Positions 8,150 through 14,746 of a DNA stretch of 64,000 nucleotides are shown one piece after another. The notes below the pieces were generated by a model. That model saw only the letters and a list, made by a program, of their open reading frames with translations, was not told where the DNA came from and did no database searches. The translations under genes were made by a program, and so were the position numbers. This DNA comes from Candidatus Methanomethylophilaceae archaeon (GTDB lineage: Archaea > Thermoplasmatota > Thermoplasmata > Methanomassiliicoccales > Methanomethylophilaceae). The stretch spans positions 1 to 64,000 of the forward strand of contig CALUOK010000006.1 in assembly GCA_944322255.1 (NCBI GenBank). Direction: 5' to 3'. The number at the start of each line of letters is the position of its first letter. The first letter of the stretch is position 1.

Positions 8150-9085
8150 ATGATGACCATGAACGAACCTGAAAAGCCCGTAGAATCCCGTTCGGGGACC
8201 ATCATGGAGGACCCAGCCGAGGACTGGCGCTCCATTGACTGGCAGTACGCCGAGAAGCAGGTGCGCAGGCTCCAGGCGAAGATCTCCAAGGCGGTGTCCG
8301 GGGGCAGGACCAACGACGCCATGAGGTTCTCCCATCTCCTGACGGTGAGCTTCCTGTCCAAGGCTCTGGCCGTGAGGCGGGTGTGCGACGACCCGATGTC
8401 TGGTACTCCGGGTGTGGACAAGGTGCTGTGGTCCACCGACGCCGACAGGATGATGGCCGCACGCGACCTGGACCTGAAGGGGTTCAGGCCGAGGCAGCTC
8501 AGGCACTTCAGGGTCCGGGACACCGGGGATGGAAGGCACTACGTGGAGCTGCCGGTCATGCGCGACCGCGCCATCATGGAGCTCCTCGCGATGGCGTTCG
8601 AGCCCGTTCATGACGTCCTTGTCGGCGGAATCCGTTCCTCGTCCGCGGATGCGGTGTCTCTCCTGCGGACCGACATCGCCGGGAAGGACGGTGCGGGATG
8701 GGTGCTGACCGCCGACATCGCAGTGGCCGATGCCGACGCCCTGAAGGTTTGGATGTCCGGCAACGTCCTGATGGACAGGAGGGTTGTCAGGAGGATCGTC
8801 GAAGCCCGGTTCCTCTTCCGCGAAGAGCCAGTCTACGGCGACCGTCTGTCTACTATGGTCGAGGACGTCGTCCTCAGAGGACTTGAGGACGTTGCAGATC
8901 TCCGTCCTGTCCGTTGTGGTAACCATGTGGCTGTCGTCGTCTGTTCGAGCGAGGATGCCGAGAGGGCGGCGGAGATGCTGGTGTCGTTCCTGAAGGAGCG
9001 GGGTCTGGGGCTGGGGGAAGTGAAGGTGGCCTGCGTCGGGGATAGGTTCGACTTCCTTGGATTCCATATCGAGTCATCGTCGTGA
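8150..9085 (+). CDS. Group II intron RT-derived protein with lost catalytic motif
   Basis: About 311 residues. Residues 25-94 match the N-terminal domain of LtrA-type group II intron reverse transcriptases (DWRSIDWQYAEKQVRRLQ, LAVRRV, TPGVDKVLW). The finger/palm landmarks follow in order: LPVMRDRAIMELLAMAFEP, the SSSADAV remnant of SYGFRPxRSTxDAI, motif A as WVLTADIAVADADAL, and a C-terminal GDRFDFLGFHI. The RYADD box is replaced by RCGNHVAVV and the PQGG segment is missing, so polymerase activity is very unlikely. There is no maturase X domain, no HNH endonuclease and no recognisable domain V RNA downstream. ATGs at 8150, 8153 and 8159 are all possible starts. It appears to be a domesticated or decaying RT. 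Its full-length, biased coding sequence between two G11 promoters suggests retention for a non-catalytic job (inference). Confidence 0.75.
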   Translation: MMTMNEPEKPVESRSGTIMEDPAEDWRSIDWQYAEKQVRRLQAKISKAVSGGRTNDAMRFSHLLTVSFLSKALAVRRVCDDPMSGTPGVDKVLWSTDADRMMAARDLDLKGFRPRQLRHFRVRDTGDGRHYVELPVMRDRAIMELLAMAFEPVHDVLVGGIRSSSADAVSLLRTDIAGKDGAGWVLTADIAVADADALKVWMSGNVLMDRRVVRRIVEARFLFREEPVYGDRLSTMVEDVVLRGLEDVADLRPVRCGNHVAVVVCSSEDAERAAEMLVSFLKERGLGLGEVKVACVGDRFDFLGFHIESSS

Positions 9086-9117
9086 GTCCGCTTTCACCAT
9101 TCGGTCTTACGAACATT

Positions 9118-9127
9118 CATTATACTC
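9118..9127 (+). promoter_or_regulatory. Candidate TATA element of third surface gene
   Basis: CATTATACTC, preceded by TT as in cassette 2 (TTCATTAT), 50 nt before the G11 tract. This supports a common promoter architecture. A second AT-rich element (GTGTAAAGC) abuts the tract itself and could be the box instead. Confidence 0.4.
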
Positions 9128-9167
9128 AGTTCCCCATTCATCGTTCATACACTAAGAAGTGTAAAGC

Positions 9168-9178
9168 GGGGGGGGGGG
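9168..9178 (+). repeat. Homopolymeric G11 tract of third surface gene
   Basis: Eleven G on the plus strand, 47 nt upstream of ATG 9226, the same length and distance as in both minus-strand cassettes although the flanking sequence differs (GTGTAAAGC before, ATTCG after). Convergent retention of G11 in an otherwise diverged leader argues for function. Confidence 0.85.
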
Positions 9179-9198
9179 ATTCGCCCTTCTGGATCGTT

Positions 9199-9222
9199 CC
9201 TCCCCGTCCTCCGCATGGAGGA
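9199..9222 (+). promoter_or_regulatory. SD-sequestering leader hairpin of third surface gene
   Basis: TCCTCC (9207-9212), loop GCAT, GGAGGA (9217-9222) form a perfect 6-bp stem that contains the whole SD. ATG follows 3 nt later at 9226. Another CCTCC copy is at 9199-9203. The sequence is unlike the cassette 1/2 leader, but the layout (tandem CCTCC plus an occluding hairpin) is the same. Confidence 0.65.
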
Positions 9223-9225
9223 AAG

Positions 9226-11037
9226 ATGAATGCCAAAGCGATGATCGTGCTGATCGCCGCTGTCGTTTCCATCTCAGGCTGCATTTCGATGATGTCGGAT
9301 GATTCGGATGCAGCTGCAGGGGATGTCTCGATGGGGGGCAGCACGTATGATTCAATAACCTCGGCTCTCAACGATGCGGGAACGTCCGCGACGATCACAC
9401 TGAACAACGACATCACCGAGAAGGTGGAGATCTCGACGGGCAAGGACGTGACAATCGATCTCAACAACCATACGCTCACCAATTCTAGTGGCAACACGAT
9501 CGTTGTCGAGAACGGTGCGACACTGAGTTTGACTGGCTCTGGGACCCTGTCCAACTCTAATGATTCAAGCAGTAGCTGCATCAACGTCAATGCAGGCGGG
9601 ACCTTGAACATCTCCGAAGACGCGGACATCACACTGAGCACACAGATTGTGAACAAGGGAACTGTGAGTATCCACGGGGAGGTCACCTTGAACAAATCCA
9701 TAAGAACAGATGCTGACGCGAACCTGCATGTGTATGGCAAGGTGGTATCTGAAGGAGGCAATATCGGCAATAACGGCGGAACCGTCCATCTGGATGCCTA
9801 CAGTGACACGTTGGCAGCAACCTTCTCTGGAACGACCACGCCAATTCCCGATGAGAACAACGAGAACATCCGTTACGTGAACATCGACACTCAGGTCGAT
9901 GACGAACTCGATGACAAAGCGCTTCACACTGCTTTGTTCAGGGGGACCAACGTGTACACTCCTGGTCTGACTGTAATCATCACTCTCGAGGGGAGCACCG
10001 ACCCGGACAATCCTAGCGTGTACGGTCTGACAACATCCAGTCCGGATCGCATCCGTGCCACAAACATGGTCATCCAGCCGGCGGACGGCACATATGTGAC
10101 CATAGACCTTTCTGGCTGCTCTCAGAATGGGAACGCTGTGAGCATTACAGGAAATGGTGACATCTCCAGCCTCACAATTAGAGGCATTGCATTCACCGCT
10201 GGAACCGCCAGCCAGGTGAAGTTCAACTTCGGTGTTTACCCGAACTTCACCTTCGAGAACTGTTCGTTTGAGAACATCAACCTGGCTCAGTCGTCCGGAA
10301 CAAGTGGCACCACCGTGATCAGAGGGTGTGAGTTCGTCTGCACCGGAACCCAGATCGGTGCCTATGCGGTGGTGATCAACACCGGTACCGCCGTGGTCGA
10401 GGGCAACACTATCGACAACTACCTCTCGGGAGTCAACATAAACACCAGCGAATCCAGCGGTGAAAGCATCACTGTCTCCGCCAACGCCATCTCCAACCTC
10501 GGTGCTGATGGGGACAGAGGGGAGGCGATCCAGATCGCGGGACCATTGGCCGGGAAGTCTGTGGTTGTCTCGGACAACAGGATAAGCAACGCCAACGTCG
10601 CACTGCAGATCTATCACAACTGTGGGGATTCTGTCCAGTCCTTCGATGTGAAGGACAACTCCATAACCGACACGCCTGTGGGAATCAACTACGAGGCCGA
10701 TGAATCGGACCCACCATCTGGTGTCCAGGTGGTAGCTAATAGCAACTACTTCTCGCCCGATGGGGGTGAAGGGGTCGAGATTATCGTCACATCGGATGGT
10801 GGAACAGACGTTTCGAATCGGGTGACATGTGACACGTTCTACACCGATCCCTCAATGGATTCCACCAACGAGGACGCAGTGCCGCCGACCAGTTGGGACG
10901 ATGAAGAGGATCTGCCTCCGTTCATCCCGTCGCAGACCGGTGGTGACGACGACACCGTCACCATCGTGGCCTGCGCAGCCGCAGCGGCCGTTGCCGCCAT
11001 CATGGCGGTGTTCTTGATCATCGACAGGAAGCAGTGA
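9226..11037 (+). CDS. Secreted beta-helix surface protein (third)
   Basis: A 603-residue extracellular protein. The signal region (residues 1-29) contains ISGC, which could be a lipobox, followed by DDSDA. Residues 35-560 are short beta-helix repeats (TITLNNDI, TIDLNNHTLT, NCSFENI, VVEGNTIDNY) resembling parallel beta-helix or polymorphic outer-membrane-type adhesins. The C-terminus carries the same anchor as cassettes 1 and 2 (TVTIVACAAAAAVAAIMAVF) but ends in DRKQ rather than YRKD, and the Pro-rich linker is short. The start was set at ATG 9226 because of GGAGGA upstream. An in-frame extension to 9082 would cross the G11 tract and lacks an SD. Unlike the minus-strand genes it is not followed by a winged-helix gene. 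Confidence 0.87.
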   Translation: MNAKAMIVLIAAVVSISGCISMMSDDSDAAAGDVSMGGSTYDSITSALNDAGTSATITLNNDITEKVEISTGKDVTIDLNNHTLTNSSGNTIVVENGATLSLTGSGTLSNSNDSSSSCINVNAGGTLNISEDADITLSTQIVNKGTVSIHGEVTLNKSIRTDADANLHVYGKVVSEGGNIGNNGGTVHLDAYSDTLAATFSGTTTPIPDENNENIRYVNIDTQVDDELDDKALHTALFRGTNVYTPGLTVIITLEGSTDPDNPSVYGLTTSSPDRIRATNMVIQPADGTYVTIDLSGCSQNGNAVSITGNGDISSLTIRGIAFTAGTASQVKFNFGVYPNFTFENCSFENINLAQSSGTSGTTVIRGCEFVCTGTQIGAYAVVINTGTAVVEGNTIDNYLSGVNINTSESSGESITVSANAISNLGADGDRGEAIQIAGPLAGKSVVVSDNRISNANVALQIYHNCGDSVQSFDVKDNSITDTPVGINYEADESDPPSGVQVVANSNYFSPDGGEGVEIIVTSDGGTDVSNRVTCDTFYTDPSMDSTNEDAVPPTSWDDEEDLPPFIPSQTGGDDDTVTIVACAAAAAVAAIMAVFLIIDRKQ

Positions 11038-11134
11038 CGGGAAGTCTCCGGAGAAACCATTCAGCCCCGGCACGGGGGCGAAACCGTGCCACATCATTCT
11101 TCCTAAGATGTGCACCAGCAAACACCGGCCCACA

Positions 11135-11347
11135 TCAGCCTGTGCGTGCCGAGCGCATGTCCATCATGAGCTCCCCGAGGTTCGTCCCCAGCTCGCTCTT
11201 CAGGCGGATCGGGTCGTGGCAGAGGCCCATGCTGCGTTCCACCGCCTCGCCGACGCGATGCATGAACATCAGCGGGTCGTAGTCCGTCTTACCGTACGAG
11301 TTCTCCGCTCTGACGTCGCGGACCATGCGGTTTGAATATTGAGTCAT
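11135..11347 (-). CDS. Hypothetical protein, 70 residues
   Basis: Not recognised. It is a charged, helix-favouring sequence (DPLMFMHRVGEAVERSMG, ELGTNLGELMMDMRSA) without membrane segments or signal peptide. Codon choice (CTG, GAG, AAG, GTC) matches the genuine genes of the window. A TATA-like GGATATAGAAAC sits about 20 nt upstream of the ATG, which would give a nearly leaderless transcript. It lies tail-to-tail with the third surface gene and head-to-head with the small operon at 11425. It could be a fragment of a longer gene. Confidence 0.45.
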   Translation of the reverse strand: MTQYSNRMVRDVRAENSYGKTDYDPLMFMHRVGEAVERSMGLCHDPIRLKSELGTNLGELMMDMRSARTG

Positions 11348-11424
11348 CGATGGCAGTTTCTATATCCTACCTCGGCCTACGGACATGCATCGTGTCCCGT
11401 CGGGGACCCGCGGAGAATCGCCTA

Positions 11425-11730
11425 ATGTCATGGATGGACTGCCAAAGGATCGACGTTCGCAAGGCCATAGCCGTTCTCATAGCCATGATTGCCGTCGCCA
11501 TCGTCTCCGTCGTCATCTGCTGGTCCATCCTCATGCAGGCGGGTGCAGACGGCACCGTCACGATCGCATGCTGTGCGGCCATCCTACTGGTGGAGCTGAC
11601 GGTGTTCAGGTTCATGCAGGACACCATGGACGAGAGGCTGTACTTCAGGAAAGATCGCGGTTCGGAGGATATGGCAATCCCCAACAGTCCGGTGATAACG
11701 TGTGGACGGAATTCGAAGGGGAGGACATGA
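11425..11730 (+). CDS. Small two-helix membrane protein
   Basis: A 101-residue hypothetical protein. Two hydrophobic segments are clear (AIAVLIAMIAVAIVSVVICW and TIACCAAILLVELTVF), separated by a short hydrophilic QAGADG turn and followed by a charged cytoplasmic tail (MQDTMDERLYFRKDRGSED). The start is ATG 11425 or 11434. Its stop overlaps the next gene's start as ATGA at 11727-11730, so both are translated together. Function unknown. Confidence 0.55.
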   Translation: MSWMDCQRIDVRKAIAVLIAMIAVAIVSVVICWSILMQAGADGTVTIACCAAILLVELTVFRFMQDTMDERLYFRKDRGSEDMAIPNSPVITCGRNSKGRT

Positions 11731-12038
11731 TCAACGTGTTCATAAGATTCTACAACGGAGCGTACGTCACCGATCTCGATTCTGGTGAAAGGGCCGGGCT
11801 CGACCGTCTCTATAACGCATCCTACATCGACATAAGGATTGTCGATGGCAGGGAGTACGCCGAAGCGAGCGCCTTGGGAAGGCAATTCAAGTTCAGGGAC
11901 AGAGAATCGAAGAAACGCCGGTGTGCCATCACCTTGGGAAGATGGCTCCATGAACGTGCATTGCGAGTGGACTCCAGAATAGTCCGGCACTGTATGCGAT
12001 ACGGGCCGTCCTCCAATGGGAACCAATCACACCATTGA
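11727..12038 (+). CDS. Hypothetical basic protein in small operon
   Basis: A 103-residue protein beginning MINVFIRFYNGAYVTDLDSG. The N-terminal half is beta-strand-like and the C-terminal half is Arg/Lys-rich (FKFRDRESKKRRCAITLGRW). No domain is recognised. Translation is coupled to the upstream membrane protein by an ATGA overlap, and GGGGAGG precedes the start. Its stop is 33 nt before the start of the next gene, making a three-gene operon. Confidence 0.55.
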   Translation: MINVFIRFYNGAYVTDLDSGERAGLDRLYNASYIDIRIVDGREYAEASALGRQFKFRDRESKKRRCAITLGRWLHERALRVDSRIVRHCMRYGPSSNGNQSHH

Positions 12039-12070
12039 CGAACATTAACAGTGCAAGAGGGGAGAGGCAA

Positions 12071-12499
12071 ATGTATGACGATGCAAGAAATCTCATGGCA
12101 GCCGTTTCCAAGTCTGCAGGGCATGAATTGGACGCGGACAATCCAGACGACCGTCTCACGATGCAAATCGGATGCTACATCCTCAACTCCTGGGGGTTCG
12201 GACCCATGTACAGGTTCAGCCTCTATTTCAGGGGCCCGTACTCCGTTGAGCTGACTGACGATCATCGCTCTCTCGGGAACGAGGTGGGCGGTACCACCGA
12301 TGTTCCGGACGAGGCTGTCGAGAAGCTCTCGGAAATCTTCGGGAAGGGACTCGGCTATGCCGAGGCCTACACGACCGTCCTGCTCGTCAAGAACAACAGT
12401 CCCGGAGCCTCGTACGGCAGCATTCAGAAGAGGGCACTTGAGCTGAAGCCCCACCTGAGCAGCGAAGTCGAGGAGGCCTGCTCTTCCATTCTGGTCTGA
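12071..12499 (+). CDS. YwgA/Panacea-like hypothetical protein
   Basis: A 142-residue soluble protein. The segment RLTMQIGCYILNSWGFGPMY followed by FSLYFRGPYSVELTDDHRSL resembles the core of YwgA-type and Panacea-like (DUF4065-related) proteins, in which the motif YxxGPYSxEL is typical. Panacea proteins are known antitoxins and phage-defence components, but the similarity here is judged by eye only. The start was set at ATG 12071 because GAGGGGAGAGG lies 4 nt upstream. A TTG at 12035 would extend it by 12 residues. Third gene of the small operon. Confidence 0.6.
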   Translation: MYDDARNLMAAVSKSAGHELDADNPDDRLTMQIGCYILNSWGFGPMYRFSLYFRGPYSVELTDDHRSLGNEVGGTTDVPDEAVEKLSEIFGKGLGYAEAYTTVLLVKNNSPGASYGSIQKRALELKPHLSSEVEEACSSILV

Positions 12500-12660
12500 C
12501 TCAAATCGATGTTGGGGCTGCCTGTGTCAATCTGACTTCACATGCTGTTTCCGAGGCCCTCTGGTTTAACGGGGCGGGAAACCCATCTCGCTAGAATACA
12601 ACCCCGAAGGTAGTATCAGTTATCCCGGAGAATAGAGGAAGACGGGTCCTGTGGTAAGGA

Positions 12661-13686
12661 TCAGAATAGCTGTGCGGTCTCTTCCACGTCATCCTCCAGA
12701 CTGTCGGCTATCGACCCGAGGCCCAGGCTCCTGATTATGGGCACCCCGTCGTACAGCCCCTGCAGGTACCTCTGCCTGTTGTTGTGGTGGCCCTTCCTGG
12801 TGCGGGCGATGCATTCGAAGGTGCGGATCTCCTTGAAGCCGTCCACCGACGTGCGGATCACGTAGACGTTGGAGGGGTCCGCGGTCTCCAGCAGGAGGGT
12901 GTTGTGGGTCGTGAGTATCAGCTGTCCGTCGATGTCACCCACCACATCCTCCAGCATGTCGCGGACCATCCTGTCGTGGATCCCCGAGTCGAACCCGTCT
13001 TTCAGGGCCACGCCGCCTGTGACGCACTTCAGGAGCGCCGGCAGCATCCTCAGCAGCTTGCGGGTGCCGGCGGACTCCTGCTCGATCGGGATCCTGCGCC
13101 TCTCCCCGGCGACGACCCTGTCCACGACCAGGCGGTATTCGAGCAACCCGCCGATGTCCCAGGTCTCGTACTCCGCGCCCTTGATGTCGCTGCACAGGCG
13201 GACCAGGTAGCTGGAGGCCGCCCTGCCGAAGGCATCGAGATACGGCTTCTCCTCGGGTTCGATGGCTCCGCCCTCCACGGGCGTCCCGTCGGGCCATGCG
13301 ACCTTCCTGGGATCGCCGCCCACGTACGTGGACAACCCTGATACGAATCCTATCGCCGACATCATCGGTTCGGATATCGACGACTCCATGAACGCGTAAC
13401 CGTTCCTGGAGAACTCGGACATCAGTATGGCCAGCAGCGAGTCCCCTCTCCATGACTCGGGGATGCGCCTCCTGAGCTTCCTGGAAATCTCGGGTCCGAA
13501 TACGCCCCTGCCGAACCTGACGTCCGGGCCTTCGCCGGTTGATTCTATGAGGAACAGGCGACTGTTCCTGCTGCCCGTGGTGAAGCGGGAGAGCTCCTCC
13601 CTGACGAGGGTGCCGTCACAGGAGAAGGTCATCGCGTAGGACAGCCTGCACGCGTCGGTGTCGAACTCGTATTGGAAACCAATCAA
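12661..13686 (-). pseudogene. N-terminally truncated AAA (ATP/GTP-binding, OLD/AbiLii-like) ATPase
   Basis: A 341-residue ORF opening with TTG and no SD. The C-terminal two-thirds carry the ABC-type signature of AAA_15/AAA_21 proteins: EQESAGTRKLLRMLPALLK, then a Walker B region reading VALKDGFDSGIH where the family has DExxSxLH, then LILTTHNTLLLE. The expected N-terminal about 90 residues with the P-loop NGxGKS are absent, and only 60 nt separate this ORF from the next gene. The Walker B glutamate is also replaced by glycine. The gene is probably broken, from a defence-type ATPase family (Abi/OLD-like). An inverted repeat at 13711-13741 lies at the breakpoint. Confidence 0.65.
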
Positions 13687-13710
13687 CTTGTCTTGATTCT
13701 TAACCTTGAA

Positions 13711-13741
13711 CTCTCAGCATAGGATCGAATCATGCTGAGAG
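13711..13741. repeat. Inverted repeat between AAA fragment and DUF1828 gene
   Basis: Perfect 10-bp arms CTCTCAGCAT (13711-13720) and ATGCTGAGAG (13732-13741) around an 11-nt loop. It may act as a terminator for the gene ending at 13749 or mark the recombination junction that removed the start of the AAA gene. Confidence 0.6.
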
Positions 13742-13748
13742 TCCAGGT

Positions 13749-14522
13749 TCATGCGTTTGAAGACAACAGGCCTGCTCTTCCCAAGAACCTCTGAAGTTCG
13801 TCGGCTGGTGTGTTGTAGAACAGTTTGTCTGTGCGGTTCGTGAGCTTTACCAAGTTTTCCTTGACAATGCTGGCCGTCTGATCCACAAACGTCAGCGACG
13901 TGAACTCCATGTTGGCTTCAAGGCTGAGTGCGAGTATGGTGATTAAGGCGTCTTTGCAGCGGTCGTTGTTGGGGATACTGAACACATACAACGGTGTGGG
14001 CGCTTCGACGAACACGTCCACCACGTAATCCTCTTCCCCATAGTGTATGTGCTTATCGAACACGCATCTGTTTCCCAGTGCATTGCTCATTAGCTGTTTT
14101 ACGTCATCGGTATAGGTGTTGCGGACGTTGTTGCGTGTGAGATACAGGAGATCTGCAGTCTGAAGGACCGCTTGTATCATCGACATGAGGCACTGTCCAG
14201 CATCTTTGTCTGTGCAATCGATGTATATCCTCCCATCATCGAATAATACGTTGTTAGAAGAGAGGGTCACATCCAGTATCGTCTTGCGAGTCTCTGATAG
14301 ATTGAAATCCTCATATGATAGCCACATCAGGGTGTGCGCGTCATCAGTGATGATCCACCGGCCGTCTTTCTTCTTCAGGACCAGGTGAAGTTCATCCCCG
14401 TCCGGGAGCGTGAACCCTGTATGGACCAGGTAGCGGTCGGAACCCATCGGCTCCAAGGAGATCGTGGAGCACACGCCGTTCCTCAGGGATTCAGTCATCC
14501 GGACGATGTCGGTGCTTGTCAT
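13749..14522 (-). CDS. DUF1828-type protein
   Basis: A 257-residue protein whose N-terminal half follows the DUF1828 pattern: a short beta-rich segment (YLVHTGFTLPDGDELHLVLK) then GRWIITDDAHTLMWLSYEDF, with TDDxHTL as the recognisable core, then RKTILDVTL and DGRIYID. The C-terminal half (DYVVDVFVEAPTPLYVFSIP, NREDALITILALSLE-like) fits the companion DUF1829 region. DUF1828 proteins are frequent in mobile and defence islands; their biochemistry is not established. Codon use is less GC-rich than in the neighbours, consistent with transfer. The start ATG 14522 gives the full domain. It lies 40 nt from the 3' end of the tRNA-Leu gene. Confidence 0.65.
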   Translation of the reverse strand: MTSTDIVRMTESLRNGVCSTISLEPMGSDRYLVHTGFTLPDGDELHLVLKKKDGRWIITDDAHTLMWLSYEDFNLSETRKTILDVTLSSNNVLFDDGRIYIDCTDKDAGQCLMSMIQAVLQTADLLYLTRNNVRNTYTDDVKQLMSNALGNRCVFDKHIHYGEEDYVVDVFVEAPTPLYVFSIPNNDRCKDALITILALSLEANMEFTSLTFVDQTASIVKENLVKLTNRTDKLFYNTPADELQRFLGRAGLLSSNA

Positions 14523-14562
14523 GATGCATCATTGTATGATAATCAATATGTATATAACAAGG

Positions 14563-14646
14563 TGCTGGGAGAGGGATTCGAACCCTCGAACCACTAAGGA
14601 CAGGATCCTAAGTCCTGCGTCTTTGACCTGGCTTGACAATCCCAGC
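14563..14646 (-). tRNA. tRNA-Leu (anticodon UAG)
   Basis: On the minus strand the 7-bp acceptor stem GCTGGGA/TCCCAGC closes the molecule, with discriminator A. The anticodon stem CAGGA/TCCTG encloses loop CTTAGGA, giving anticodon TAG (reads CUA). A long variable arm (class II tRNA, TCCTTAGTGG region) and the T-arm GAGGG-TTCGAAT-CCCTC are clear. The CCA end is not fully encoded (CC follows). The 3' end faces the accessory block at lower coordinates, as expected for an integration site. Confidence 0.95.
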
Positions 14647-14746
14647 AGCACCCATCCGAAAGCGTCCCACGATATGATGGTATCGGAGCCTGCTGGCAAT
14701 GTTATAAGTGATTGGTGCCCGATACACTGCCGTTTGAGGTTTGGCA

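Noticed and set aside
9082-9225. Extension of the third surface protein upstream through the G11 tract (translational phase variation)
   Set aside because: The extended N-terminus has no SD, overlaps the RT-like gene end and would bury the signal peptide. In the other two genes the upstream frame is closed, so a leader or promoter role of the tract is preferred.
8150-9225. A mobile group II intron
   Set aside because: No domain V/VI-like hairpin, no intron boundary sequence and no maturase X or endonuclease domain were seen. Only an RT-derived ORF remains.
11034-11335. Plus-strand ORFs of 75-82 codons after the third surface gene
   Set aside because: Codon usage favours the minus-strand 70-residue frame, and the plus frames have no SD or recognisable features.
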